A stretch of 64,000 nucleotides of DNA from Palaemon carinicauda. Its lineage: Eukaryota > Arthropoda > Malacostraca > Decapoda > Palaemonidae. Location: the NCBI RefSeq assembly GCF_036898095.1, contig NC_090739.1:67568984-67632983 (forward strand). The letters are read 5' to 3'. Made by a program: the position numbers and the translations under genes. Of the stretch, positions 9,235 through 20,600 are shown piece by piece (within the stretch, counting starts at the first letter, position 1; each line of letters starts with the position of its first letter). The notes beneath the pieces were generated by a model. That model searched no databases, was not told where the DNA came from, and saw nothing but the letters and a program-made list of their open reading frames with translations.

Positions 9235-10227
9235 AAATTTAAAGTAATTTGTATTTTTACTAATGACACAAACCTTGAGCTTTTTATTAGGGAACATATA
9301 CTTTCGGCAACGCTGGAAGACTAGCCATAAGACTTTTAGCAAGGTGCAACTACCCCACCGCTAGTTAACGGGGGGTAGGGACTAGGGGGTAGTACCAGCA
9401 ACCCCGCTCACATACACACACACACCAGTGTTGTCTTGTCACTTTTGATTGAAGGCAGGACTTGGAGGGGGATAGGTGATGGCAGGCCAAATTTGTATAA
9501 AGAAGTCAAGGTTTGTATTGTTAGGAAACATACAAAGTACTTTAAAATTGTCATTTGTTCTGACACTAATTACAAACCCTACTGGCTGGCTTTTGACCTG
9601 GGGTTTCCCCCCTTTGTGCTATGCATGTAAAAGGGAGAAAACCCTAATACCTAGCTAAATCTTTCATGCAATAAAAAGCTTTAGTGGCCAGAGCAACCTG
9701 TGTGATTGATGTAATACTAGCAGTGTGACTAGTCTAGGTAAGAATTCTTAGAAATGTACGAATCTTTGAACCAACCACAGACGTTACCCAATCCCACTTC
9801 GCCAGGGGGTATGGGGATGTAACAAATATATATTTCTATACCAGGTTACACAAGGGAAATGGTTTACTTGCAGACAGAGGAGACCAGCTTGCAGAGTATT
9901 GTAGGTGCTGTTCCCCAAAAGTGGGGAAGATAAAAGAAAGAAAGAGCCAGTCATTCTCATCATTCACCCAGACTTAATCCTGGGTAACCTATGCCCTCCA
10001 CAATCTGCTACTTATCCATCAAGAAGCCTAAGGAGTCTAAACCCCTTGTTGTGCAGCCCCCACAGGAACACTGGAGAACGTCTCCATGTTCCTGTGGTTA
10101 ACATCTTGCATGTAATGGGCAGTGAAGGTCATTTGACCCATACACCTCCTTGTAAGACCTGTGTCACAGAGTGGTTCTTCTTGAATACTAGGGATGTACT
10201 AAAGGCCCTAATGTCATGAGCTCTGGG

Positions 10228-10611
10228 TCATCTTGCATGTGAAGTATCAGGATTTAACGATCGGTCTATGACCTTGCGAATCCATGCAGAGATCGTGTTT
10301 TTGGTGAACTTTCCCTTAGCATTCCTTGTGCTAACGAAAAGTGCTGTCACTCGGGGGCGAGCTCCTACGGTTCTCTTGAGGTAGTACCTCAGACTCCTCA
10401 CTGGACAAAGTAGCAGTTGATCTAGATCATCGGTTGCATTTCGAAGACCCCAAATCCAGAAAGGACTGAATCTAGGATCCGCTACTCCCAGATTTTGAGA
10501 CTTGGCGATAAACTGAGGGATGAAGACAAGCATTACCTCTCCCCAACCCCTTGAATGGGAGATATCGTAGGAAAGACCACGGAGTTCACCAACTCTCTTG
10601 GCCAAGGCCAA
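10228..10611 (-). pseudogene. Tyrosine recombinase remnant, C-terminal half (family B)
   Basis: Open stretch of 127 codons starting MALAKRVGELRGLS, equivalent to the catalytic Arg region SAKRVSEL of DIRS-1a. It then carries LLCPVRSLRYYLKRT, matching LCPVRALKFYLART. It ends near DTSHAR, where the H-x-x-R motif should be; the final Trp/Tyr segment is lost in this frame. Confidence 0.75.
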
Positions 10612-10824
10612 AGTGAGAAGGTAAACCGTCTTCTAGGTCAGGTGAAGATCCGATGTCTGGTGTAATGGTTTGTAGGGGGCAGCCTTCAAAGACCAAAGGA
10701 CGTGAACCATGTTCCAAGGAGGTGGTATAACTTCTGATTGAGGACAGGTAAGCTCAAAATTCTGTATGAGAAGAGACAATTCCGAGGAGGAAATGTTAAC
10801 TCCTTTCAGTCTAAAGATGAGGCT

Positions 10825-11031
10825 CTAGGCTGAGCAATAGCCTTTCACCACCGAGAGAAGCTTTTCCTCCTGAAGGTATTTAACGAACCCCGCTATTACT
10901 GGAATAACGGCATCGAGGAGAGAGATAACCTTTCCACAACACCAACCACAGAAGACAGTCCACTTAGCCTGGTAAACACCAGCTGAAGATTTCCGTAGGT
11001 ATCCAGACATCCTTCTCGCAACTTGTTGCAA
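10825..11031 (-). pseudogene. Tyrosine recombinase remnant, core-binding region (family B)
   Basis: 68 codons containing SAGVYQAKWTVFCGWC, which aligns with STIRVYQSKWEVFRDWC of DIRS-1a, followed by a SVVKGYCSA segment matching TIKGYRSML. Separated from the catalytic half by stops. Confidence 0.7.
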
Positions 11032-11515
11032 AAAGCCTCTCTGTGTGAGGAGATGCTGGATAGTCTCTGGCGTGAAGACGTAGGGATCCTACAGTCTTGT
11101 GGAAGATGTTCACATGAGGTTGTCTAAGAAGGTTGCGTTGTGGAGGGAGTTCTTTTGGGACTTCTGTCAGCAGCTGAAGAAGGTCTGGGAACCATTCTGC
11201 ACACCATAGCAGAGCTATGAGGGTCATTGCCAGGTTTGAGGATGATTTTACCCTTGTTGAGCACCCTTCTTATCAGGAAGAACGAGGGAAAGGCACAGAC
11301 GTCGATGTTGTCCCACCGTATTCGGAATACATCCTGCCAAAGGGCCTGGGGATCCAGAACTGAAGATCAGTAGAGCAGGAGTCTGTTGTTCAGTGACATT
11401 GTGAACAGGACCACTGTTGGGGAACCCTAAAAAGTCAGGACTTTGTTGGCTATCAGATGGCTCAAAGACTACTCGGAGCCCACTATCTGAGTCACTCTGC
11501 TCAGATTGTCCGCAT

Positions 11516-12022
11516 TCACACATTCCTTTTGCCTGGAATGAAGCGGGCCGATAGAGATACGGAGTTGTCTTCTGCCCATCTTAGCATCACTGCTAAATGG
11601 CAAAGGCACTGCAAAAAGGTACCGCCTTGTTTGTTTAAGTATGCCACTAATGTGGTGTTGTTGCTCATCAACACCACCAAATTACCCGCCAGGAACTGAT
11701 GGAACTGCTGCAAGGCTAGGATGGTTGCCCTCATCTCTAGGAGATTTATGTGCTGGTAACTATCGGACTCTGACCAGAGCCTGGAGGTTGAGTGATGCAG
11801 CACGTGGGCCCTCCACCCTTCTTTTAACGCAAAGAAAGAGGATAAATTCGGGGGGGGGGGGGGGGGGGGGGGGCAAAAAGGTTGACCCCTTGACGGAAAT
11901 TCTCGTCTGCCACCCACCATATCAGGTCTGTCTTCTGCTCTGGCCACATAAGGATCATTGCATCCATAGTCCCCGTGCTTAACCCATCTGGATATTAGCT
12001 GAAGTGAAGAGATCGAATTCAT
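11516..12022 (-). pseudogene. RNase H remnant (family B)
   Basis: Contains INLLEMRATILALQQF, VLMSNNTTLVAYLNKQGGT and ARFIPGKRNV, matching the Glu, Asp and C-terminal blocks of DIRS RNase H. The second catalytic Asp is replaced by Asn (MSNNTT where DIRS-1a has NSDNTT), consistent with loss of function. A proline run in this frame comes from an expanded G tract at 11850-11873. Confidence 0.75.
11850..11873. repeat. Poly-G tract inside the family B RNase H region
   Basis: Uninterrupted run of 24 G residues. Its length in the assembly may be unreliable. Confidence 0.9.
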
Positions 12023-12284
12023 AGGCGGCTGTTGCGGAGCGGACTAGACATTCCAGGGATGATAGGTGACCTGGTGGGCTGAAAGTGTGTCTCGATGAAG
12101 TGAGGGACTTACCACCTTCTTCAGCCTCTGGATCCTGTCATCTGAAGGGAAGACTTTCTGTAGGCTGTTTGTGATGGAAGCAGGGATGATTTCTCGAGAT
12201 TTACCTCAATCCCAAGATCGCAACAAAACTCGAGGAGTCTGTCTTGGTGTTGAAGAAGGGTAGCCACGAGTCTGCTAGGATCAG

Positions 12285-12470
12285 CTAGTCATCCAGGTAT
12301 CTTAGGAGACAGATGCTGAAGTTGTTGGGCCAGGTTGACACGTAGAGAAAAAAACTCACGAAAACCCGAGGTGCTGTTGAGAGAACGAAGCACAGCACCT
12401 TGAACTGGTAATTCCTATTGTTGTGGATGATCCTTAGATACTTCCATGATGAAGGGTGCACTGGGATCAA
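12285..12470 (-). pseudogene. Reverse transcriptase remnant (family B)
   Basis: 61 codons with NYQFKVLCFVLSTAPRVF, aligning with VYQFRALCFGLSTAPLVF of DIRS-1a, and ending RYLDD, the catalytic box. The first catalytic Asp lies beyond the break at about 12480. Confidence 0.75.
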
Positions 12471-12649
12471 GAAGTACAGGTAGTTGTCAACTTACGACCA
12501 AGAATTAGGATTGAGAGACACGTCTCAAGTCAATTTGGACGTATGTCAAACTTAAAAAGTGAAGCCTCCGTAGATTTATTATGCTGCATCAAGATTCTTC
12601 AATCATGTAGTCATATTTCATCAATATTTTCTTACTGTATATCCTAATA

Positions 12650-12975
12650 TTCATTTTCTTGTTTCAGAGGCATTCATATGTTCTATTAAAGCATTCTTTT
12701 TTAAATTTCAGGAGCATTTTACCAATGAACAATTGCCACCTATTTTTTTTTTACCTTTGGTTGTGATCAGCTGGTCTGAAGGTCCCGCTACCGTATCGAG
12801 AGACTGCTCATATACGAATAAGCCATATCTTGTATATAATTTCTTAATTTATTTGAAAAATCTTCAAGATAATTATTACACCAGCACCAATATGTTACAG
12901 GATATCATAGTTTTCATACAATTCGTTTATAGCCAATATTATTAGTTACCATACGAATAGGATACCTCTTTTTCT
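12650..12975 (+). repeat. Repeat X, copy 1
   Basis: Direct repeat of 14280-14575. Shared landmarks are a TCAGCTG(G/A)TCT block, CACGCTACC-like sequence, and ATTATTAGTTA(C/T)CATA near the end, followed by a CT-rich stretch. A third, shorter copy lies at 25130-25210. The paired direct copies bracket repeat Y. Confidence 0.6.
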
Positions 12976-13078
12976 GAGTGATTGTGAACGCGTGCGCGTA
13001 CGGATAGTTCATTTTCAAAGCGTCATGCAGTATTTAACTTTTAGTTCACTATTAAGCCTTCATATTTTATTAGAGATT

Positions 13079-13845
13079 ACAGTTAACTCCCAGTCAAATT
13101 TATTGAGATATATTCTGTTAACACGAAATGTCCGATGTTACAAGAGTTGAATTTTCTGCCTAAGAGCGAGACATTAATAAGAATCTATTTAAGCTTAAAA
13201 ACAAATAAATTTTAGTTTTTAATGTAGTACCAAAAAAGTAATCTAATTTTAAATTACTGTATATTGCGAGAGTAAAAAATAAACAACTGATACATTTACC
13301 AATATCTATATTCAATATCTTTGTTTATGTCACAAAGGTAGATGGCTGTGGATCGTCAGCGTCAACAGCCGATTCGTCTGTTGTTGTTGTTCGATACGCA
13401 TTTTAATAATAAACTGGTCGAGAGTTCATTGAACAGTGTTCTTTTTCTCAAGGATTACGTGATAGGGAGCAAAATCACATCAACAATACTCTGTTAACTA
13501 TGTGAGCATAATCGTGATACCGTCGGGACCTTAAAAACAGCTGACAATAAAACCAAAATAAAAACAATCGGTAATTGCAGTTGTTAAAATACCTCTTGAA
13601 CAGTTAATAGAAAAGTGCAAAAATGATTACACGAAGTTCAGATAATATCAAATACCATGATTATTTTAGACATCTTTCAGTTCATATACGTTATGTTGTC
13701 GGCTAAAGCTACAAATCGGCTGACGAAATCGAATGACATCTTCATCCCTGCTCACGGTCGAACATAGATTTAAGCAAAGTAAGTTTATATTGAGTGTAGT
13801 ATTTATCCGATATGTTCTAAAGAAGCAAATATTTCTGTTAAATCT

Positions 13846-13938
<93 letters not shown>

Positions 13939-14272
13939 AGGGGGGATGAGAGCAAAGCAGGCAACAGCCGACAGTGGTGACAAAAGTGATGCGTCACAGT
14001 GTGAATGTACATGGGTAATAACTTATTTTACTATAAAATAAATACAAGTAGAGTAAGAATGTGTGTTTTTATTGTTTCTGTGACCCTCAAATATATCAAT
14101 ACTGTATGTGTTTGTTCAAGTTTCGTAATAACAAAATCCCAAAATAGACAAACTTTCCTAATGTCAAGGAATGTAACACCCACTATTACCATTATTTCTT
14201 ATGGAGAAATTATGTTCCGTTAACACGACCTCTCCAGGAACATAACCCTCGTATTAACACGGAGTTAACTGT
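13079..14272. mobile_element. Repeat Y: non-coding element with short terminal inverted repeats
   Basis: Starts ACAGTTAACTCC (13079-13090) and ends with the exact reverse complement GGAGTTAACTGT (14261-14272), about 1.19 kb apart. Sub-terminal GTTAACACG motifs also occur near both ends. No transposase frame is present. The left two thirds (13079-13930) recurs inverted at 25210-26166. The structure resembles a MITE-like non-autonomous DNA transposon. The family is not recognised and no clear target duplication was seen. Confidence 0.55.
13849..13934. repeat. (GA)n microsatellite, about 43 units
   Basis: Perfect GA dinucleotide run inside repeat Y. It gives spurious Arg-Glu and Ser-Leu frames on the two strands. 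The inverted copy of Y at 25195-26166 has only short CT-rich stretches here, so the tract expanded after the copies separated. Confidence 0.97.
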
Positions 14273-14279
14273 TTTGTGT

Positions 14280-14575
14280 TTAATTGTGGTTTACTATTTT
14301 TCAATTTCGGGAGAATTTCAATAATCAACAATTACTTTTGTTTTACTTTTAGTAGTCATCAGCTGATCTCAAGTTCACGCTACCATATTGCGATTGTGCG
14401 CACATACAGAACGAATAACAGTGTAGTTTATATAATCTTCTTAACTTATTCGCAATATCTTCATAATGAATATTACATCAGTACCATTATGTTATAGGAT
14501 ATCAGTTTCCATACAGTTCGTTAACATCCCTTATTATTAGTTATCATAGTCTCTATCTCTCTCTCTTTTGATAGA
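14280..14575 (+). repeat. Repeat X, copy 2
   Basis: Direct, diverged copy of 12650-12975 on the other side of repeat Y, ending in a CT-rich tract. Similarity was judged by eye over about 280 bp. Confidence 0.55.
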
Positions 14576-14577
14576 CA

Positions 14578-15850
14578 GCCAACATGGTTTTAGACGAATC
14601 TTTTGGAATTTATTTATGTTTAGCATCTATGACAAAAGCAGGGCAAGACATCATAGACCTAGGCTTTCAAAGGGCTTTTGACAAAATTCCTCAAAAAAAA
14701 ATTAATGGTCAAAATTAGAGCACTAGGCATCATTGACGAGCCTGCTGAATGGATCGAAGATAGGCTAACAAACAGAAAACAAAGAGTTGTACGTAATCAA
14801 TTGAGAAGCATCAGAGTAGGCAGCCGTAACAAGCTAAGTACCTCAAGGATCTGTTCTTAGATCATTGCTATTTCTGATCTACATTAATGACAGATTTAGG
14901 ATTAACTAGTAGAAGTTCAGTGGCTACTTTCTTCTTGGTAAGGGTAGAAGACTCTTTGACTATGGTAAGCAGCTCTTCTAGGAGAGGGACACTCCAAAAT
15001 CAGACCATTGTTCTCTAGTCTAGAGTAATGCCATAGCCTCTGTACCATGGTCTTCCACGGTCGTCTTGGGTTAGAGTTCTATTGCTTGAGGGTACACTCG
15101 GGCACACTATTCTATCTAATTTCTCTTCCTCTTATTTTGTTAGTTTTTACAGTTTGTATAGGAAATATTTATTTTAATGTTATTTTAGTTCTTGAAATGT
15201 TTTATTTTTCCTTATTTCCTTTCCTCACTGGGCTATTTTCCCTGTTGGGGCCTCTGGGCATATAGCAAGTTGCTTTTCCAACTAGGGTTGTAGCTTAGCA
15301 AATAATAATAATAACAATAGCCAAATTTGCCGACAATACTAAATTGGGCATAAATGCTGTGAACTCAGAATACGTAGAAGCCTTATTGGAAATTTAAAGT
15401 CATGCACATAGGTCATAGTAACCCACAATCAGATTACTCACTGCTGGGTAATGAAGATCTCGGTACAGTATTATTATCAGCATGGATTTGAAGTTCACCA
15501 AACAGAACATAAAAGCTGAAAAGAAAGCATAGAAACTAATATGCTACATAAAAAGGGCATTTAAAATACAGAAACAAAGACACTGTACTACAGCTGTACA
15601 CATCACTACTAAGACCCCATCTAGAATATAGAGTCCAATTCAGAAGGATATAGACAAACTGGAAGGAGTACAAGCTAGGGTCACCAAACTAGTTCCAACA
15701 CTTAGGCAATTTGGATATAAACGGAGGATGGAACGTTTGAACTTATTTGATCTACAAACTCGACGATTAAAAAGACAGTTAAGAGGCAATCAAAATTCAT
15801 AAAGGAATAACAAATGTAGATCCAAACAATCTATTCACAATTAGGACAGA
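14578..15850 (+). pseudogene. LINE reverse transcriptase fragment, split by a repeat
   Basis: Plus-strand non-LTR reverse transcriptase with stops and frameshifts. 14640-14900 encodes FQRAFDKIPQ, WIEDRLTNRKQRVV and a decayed VPQGSVL..LLFLIYIND block. The reading resumes at about 15315 with IAKFADNTKLGIN, the position of the FADDT catalytic box with the second Asp changed to Asn. Further on, LQLYTSLLRPHLEY follows. The two halves become continuous if 14913-15314 is removed. It is dead as a gene. Confidence 0.75.
14913..15314 (+). repeat. SINE-like repeat, copy B, inserted into the LINE
   Basis: About 400 bp, starting AAGTTCAGTGGCT and ending CAACTAGGGTTGTAGCTTAG followed by an (AAT)n-type tail. 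Near-complete copies lie on the other strand at 62179-62620, and partial ones at 26822-27060 and 7040-7715. Its 3' end matches the tail after the LINE at 56640-57470. It cuts the LINE between LTSS and IAKFAD. No protein is encoded. Confidence 0.75.
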
Positions 15851-15974
15851 CATTTATATATTGCTCTCTCTCATTTTTTTCTTTAAATCTCATGATTATT
15901 TGTTTACCATGAATTTTATTGTAACAACAGAAAAGGGATTTTGACGTAGGAAAAATCTATTTCTGGGCGAAGGA

Positions 15975-16236
15975 CCTGTGCCGCCCAGTGAATAAGCTCC
16001 ATTTAGCACTTATTCTTAGGTAATTTACTGCTAAATATACCAGAGAAAAAATGTAAAGGAGTGCTAGGTTAACTAGCTCGCTCACCTATTGGTGTCGGTA
16101 TAAAATTGGGCGTATATTCCAGAGGTCCCGCACTATTTAGATTAATCCACGACAGAGAACCCCAATAGAGGAGAGCCGTTCAACCTCACTCGGTACTACT
16201 ACAATGCATCCGCTCAGAACCCAACTCCTTAGCACC
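15975..16236. repeat. Family C inverted terminal repeat, 3' side
   Basis: Reverse complement of 23381-23641 with few differences. Both contain the CCTGTGCCGCCCAGTGAATA block near the outer end and AACCCAACTCCTT near the inner end. Confidence 0.85.
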
Positions 16237-16274
16237 CAAAGTTTGGGGACTCCAAGGGAGAGGAGCTGGGAGGG

Positions 16275-16367
16275 TTCACTGGGCGGCACAGGTCCTTCGC
16301 CCAGAAATAGATTTTTCCTACGTCAAAATCCCTTTTCTGGGCTCGAACCTGTGCCGCCCAGTGAATC
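16275..16367. repeat. Family C internal complementary region
   Basis: The first half is the reverse complement of the outer left end (about 15931-15985). The second half, from TCTGGGCTCGAACC, is the reverse complement of the outer right end (23620-23655). This joined-ends arrangement has the same logic as the ICR of DIRS-1a, in an unrelated sequence. Confidence 0.85.
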
Positions 16368-16670
16368 TATACAAGAGAAAAATGTCACCAAACTTGCAAA
16401 ATAAAGGAAAAAACATAAGCGTAAGAGAAAAACAGGATGCTTTAATCAGAGATGAGTACCAAAAAACAATTATAAGGGTATCTTAAATATGAACATAAAT
16501 CCAATAAGGTAGGTATAATAATGCCGTGAGTGATAATATATACAGATACTCAGGAGCATAAAATTTACAAATATAATAACAGTATTCAGGTGCGCGACCA
16601 ACGAATACAATAGGGTATAAATGAGGCAGGTAAGAGGGAGAGATAAAGAGTCAAGGCATTAACCTGAGAG

Positions 16671-17645
16671 TTACTCGTGAGTAACTACGCTCCCTGCGGC
16701 TACTGTAGAAAATTTTAGGGCTTCCAAATGTTTAAGGTAGTGTTTCTTGAACACTGACGGTGATTTCCACCCTGTATACCTGGAAAGGTCTGTAAAATTC
16801 ATGTGGTGAAAGAAGTTCACCGAGGTGGCAACCGCCCTGATATCATGTGCAAGAGGAAAAGAGTCAGGGTTAGCTTGTTTAATAAAATACAAAATTTGTT
16901 GCCTGATCCCTTTAATAGTAATGGTACCGCCTTGTTCTCTAACGAATAGAGGCCCCGAGGAGTTAGAGGAGGTCCGGGATACATAAGACCTAAGAGTAGT
17001 GACAGGGCACAGCGACGGATCTTGCGTGAGGGGAACAATTTTCCAGGAGGTCCATCTGTTTTGAGGGTCTTCATTCTTAGCCAAAAAGAATTTGTTAGGA
17101 GAAAGAAGGACCTCTCCTGAAGGCAGAAAGTCAATATGACCCGGGTCTCTCGACAAGGCTGCCAATTCAGAAATTCTTGCCCCGGAAGCCAAGCTCACTA
17201 AGAAAAGTGTTTTCCTGAGAAGGGGCATGTAACCACAAGAACTGTTAATGGTATCAGAAGCCAATTTGAGTACGTCATTAAGGAACCAGGTCACCGGGGT
17301 AGGACGAGTAACCGGTTTCAGTCTGGCACAAGCTTTCGGAATTGAAGCTAACAAAGAGTCGGTTAAGTCTATGTTAAAACCCACTAGGAAGATCTTTTTC
17401 AGAGCCGATTTAATAGTGGTGATAGTATTGGCTGCCAGACCTGATTCTAATAAAGATCTAAAGAAAGTGACTGTAAGGTTCAAGTTCATACAGTTCACGT
17501 CTGAGTCTATTAAAAATTTTGCCAACTTTTTAACTGCAGAGTCATACTGACGGATGGTGGAATCCCGTTTATCCGATTCTAGGAACAAGGTGTTTTGAGG
17601 ATCAATATTGGCACCATGCATAGCCGCAAACTTCATAAAGTCCAT
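16671..17645 (-). CDS. Family C tyrosine recombinase
   Basis: Predicted integrase, 324 residues from the Met at 17645. Catalytic pattern: R157 in SGARISEL, H267-x-x-R270 in AHDIRAV, W293 in TGWKSPS, and Y303 in KKHYLKH. A SAM-like core-binding region covers about residues 25-110. The frame is open upstream to 19424 but overlaps RT/RNase H there. Conserved-looking residues (SDSTNARCVRFL) just before this Met suggest that the real product may start earlier or be made by frameshift from the RT frame, which ends at 17633. The frame offset to RT is -1 (+2), the same as in DIRS-1a. Confidence 0.85.
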   Translation of the reverse strand: MDFMKFAAMHGANIDPQNTLFLESDKRDSTIRQYDSAVKKLAKFLIDSDVNCMNLNLTVTFFRSLLESGLAANTITTIKSALKKIFLVGFNIDLTDSLLASIPKACARLKPVTRPTPVTWFLNDVLKLASDTINSSCGYMPLLRKTLFLVSLASGARISELAALSRDPGHIDFLPSGEVLLSPNKFFLAKNEDPQNRWTSWKIVPLTQDPSLCPVTTLRSYVSRTSSNSSGPLFVREQGGTITIKGIRQQILYFIKQANPDSFPLAHDIRAVATSVNFFHHMNFTDLSRYTGWKSPSVFKKHYLKHLEALKFSTVAAGSVVTHE

Positions 17646-20600
17646 AAAGTTAGGGCGCTCTGAATGTTTGAGAAAGCGTACACAACGCGCGTTTGTACTA
17701 TCTGAGACAGAACCGGATTGGGTATCGGGCGAGGGTATAATCTCAACTCCCGCAGGAGAGGATACCAGTTGCTCTTGGGCCAGTTGGGTGCGACCAAGGC
17801 TACTTGTCCCTTGAAGGATCTCAGTTTGTCTAGAACTTTCAGCAAAAGATTCACCGGGGGAAAGAGATAAATCTTTTCCCAGTTGTCCCAATTCTGTGAC
17901 ATGGCGTCTGTGGCGTAAGCCTGAGGGTCTAGATTGGGAGCCACATATACTCTCAATTTGTGGTTGGATTCCGTGGCGAAGAGGTCCACTTGGAGACCGG
18001 GAACCTGAGAGAGAATCCACCGAAATGACTTTAGATCGAGTGACCATTCCGATTCTAGAGGGGAGGTCCGGGACAGGGCGTCTGCCACTACATTCCGGAC
18101 TCCCGCCAGGTGGACAGCTGAAAGATGCCAACGGTTCGAGGCTGCTAGGGAGAATATGGCTACTAGAACATGGTTCAGAGGCCCTGACTTTGACCCGCCT
18201 CTGTTGAGGCAGCGGACCACCACTTCGCTGTCGAGGACCAGACGAAGGTGTTGTTTCTTGGGAAGAGCGAGACGTTTCAGGGTTAGAAGAACTGCCATGG
18301 CCTCTAGCACATTGATGTGAAAATGGCGGAACAAGGGAGTCCAAAGACCTTGAACTTTCTTGAGCTGAGAATAGCCGCCCCAACCTGATAGGGATGCGTC
18401 TGTGTGAATGATTAATTCCGGAGGCGGAAATCGAAGGGGAACTGACTTTGACAGACTGTTTGCTCTTGTCCAAGGAAGAAGTCTTTCCCGTAGAATGGGA
18501 GGAAGGCGGACTTTCCTGTCCCGGAGCTTCCGGTTCGCCCTCGAACGCCAGACACGATTGATATCTTTCAATTTTGCCTTCAGAAGAAGATCCGTCACTG
18601 AGGCAAACTGAAGGGACCCCAGAATCTTCTCTTGGAGTCGTCTGGAACTTACTTTGTCTTTGAGAAAGCGTTTGGTGTTCCTTGCAATCTCTAACCTCTT
18701 GGGTCTGGGAAGACACAGAGTATGAGATATAAGATCCCATTGCAGGCCGAGCCATTGGAACTTCGATTTTGGAAGAAGACGGGACTTCTTGAAGTTGATC
18801 TGGAAGCCTAGAGATTGAAGATAATGGATGACTTTGTGAGTGGCTTTTAGGCAATTTTGGGAGGTGTCTGACCAAATGAGCCAGTCGTCCAGATAGGCTA
18901 CTACTTGAATCCCTTGATTCCTGAGTTCCTGAACAGCGACTTCTGCTAGCTTTGTGAAGATCCTTGGGGCAATGTTGAGCCCGAAAGGCATCACCTTGAA
19001 GGAGTAACTTTTGTCCCCTAAGCGAAAGCCTAGGTACGGACGGAAGTGTCTCGCTATCGGGACGTGATAGTAGGCGTCTGTAAGATCGATAGAGGTGGTG
19101 ACGGCCCCACGGGGAAGTAAGGTCCGCACCTGCGAGACGGTAAGCATTCGAAACTTGTCGCATTGAATGGACAAGTTGAGAAAGGATAGATCTAGAATAA
19201 CTCTTCTCTTGTCTGAATCCTTCTTCGGGACACTGAACAGCCGACCTTGAAACTTCAGATGTTTCGTTTCTTGTATGGCGTTCTTTTGTAAAAGATCCTG
19301 GACAAATTCGACCAGGTCCGGAGTGGAATGTTGACGAAATTTGTTCGGAGGAGGAGGTCCTTGAATCCAACTCCACCCTAGTCCCTTGGAGATGATACTG
19401 AACGCCCAAGGACTGAACCTCCATTTGTTGCGGAAGGCATAGAGCCTCCCCCCTACCTGCTGTACCTCAGTATTGGTTTGAGGAGTTGCCTCCACGTCCG
19501 CCTCGGAAGTTCTTTCCTCTGCGAAAGGCTCTTCCCCTGCCTTTGTTCTGGTTAGAGCCACGGTGGTAGCCTCTACCTCTACCATAACTCTGGGAAGAGC
19601 TATGAGCCTCGTAGGACTGGTTAAAGGCAGGGACATGGCGGAGGCACCAGAAAGCTGGCTCTTAGGTAGCAGAACGGTGACATAGTCATCCGAAGGAGCC
19701 CGAGAGGTGGAAGGCTGTGCAGGGGCAACAGAAGATGGAGGAAGAGGCAGCCGGAAGTTGGATGAAGCACTCTGTTGTTGCCTGAACTGGGTGGAGGTAT
19801 ATGGTCTAAGCTTCTTCCTACCCCGGGCTTGATAATTTGCGGGGTCATACTTGCGTTTAGGGGTCAAACCCCAACGGGCTTTAAGGCTCTGATTAACCCT
19901 AGTGGCCTCCGCCAAGACTTCCTCTACGAGATCCTCGGGGAAGAGATTTGAACCCCAACAGGAGGACCGGATGAGTTTATTAGGTTCATGCCTAATCGTC
20001 GCCTCAGCTAGAACATGCTTGCGACATCTGCGTTTAGCAGTAGCGAAGTCATACAAGTCATAATACAAAGACTGTAACGTAGCCTTGTTGAGAGACTTAA
20101 AAATACTCTCCGTATCGTAAGTCAAGGCTATCGACTCCGTGGATGTGGCCAGGTTTAGAGTACGGCCCACACGTAGGCGGGAATCATATTCCTGTTTAAT
20201 GAGGGATTCCGGGAGACGGGGAAGCTTCTCACTAAACAAGACTGAGGCACAGTCTGCTGCAAGCTTGCCGGAGGTAAAGGTGGTATGGACGTTGTCCCAA
20301 CACTCAATACCTGAGGGAAGAAGGAGGGAGATTGGATCCACCTCTCGGATGGGAGGCAAGGGCTTCTCCTCCAGAGCATATTGAAAGGCAAGCTCTGCCA
20401 CTTTATTGACGCATGGAGTCAAGGTGGTCTTGTCCATTAAGAACATCGTAAAGGAGCTTTTATAAGGCGTCAGCATGGTGTTAGTGCAGCCGATGTCATT
20501 CAAAAATCTGGCCCAAACAGATTGGGCTTGCTCCTTCGGGAAGATGACCGTCTCTTTGGGGACCTTGTCTAATCGGACTAAAGCTTCCTCGGTAAGTCTG

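Larger units (their letters stand above)
9235..12480 (-). mobile_element. Decayed DIRS-like element, family B copy 1 (5' truncated)
   Basis: 3' half of a third DIRS lineage on the minus strand, in the order RT, RNase H, tyrosine recombinase, terminus. Remnants: RT 12470-12285, RNase H 12022-11516, recombinase 11031-10228. An ICR-like inverted segment at about 9509-9600 complements 9235-9280 and then the opposite outer end. Frames are broken by stops and indels, so the copy is dead. Gag and the 5' terminus are missing; sequence to the right of 12480 is unrelated. Confidence 0.75.

Noticed and set aside
13733..14041. Arg-Glu repeat protein (and Ser-Leu repeat on the other strand)
   Set aside because: Produced by the GA microsatellite; the flanks have no motifs.
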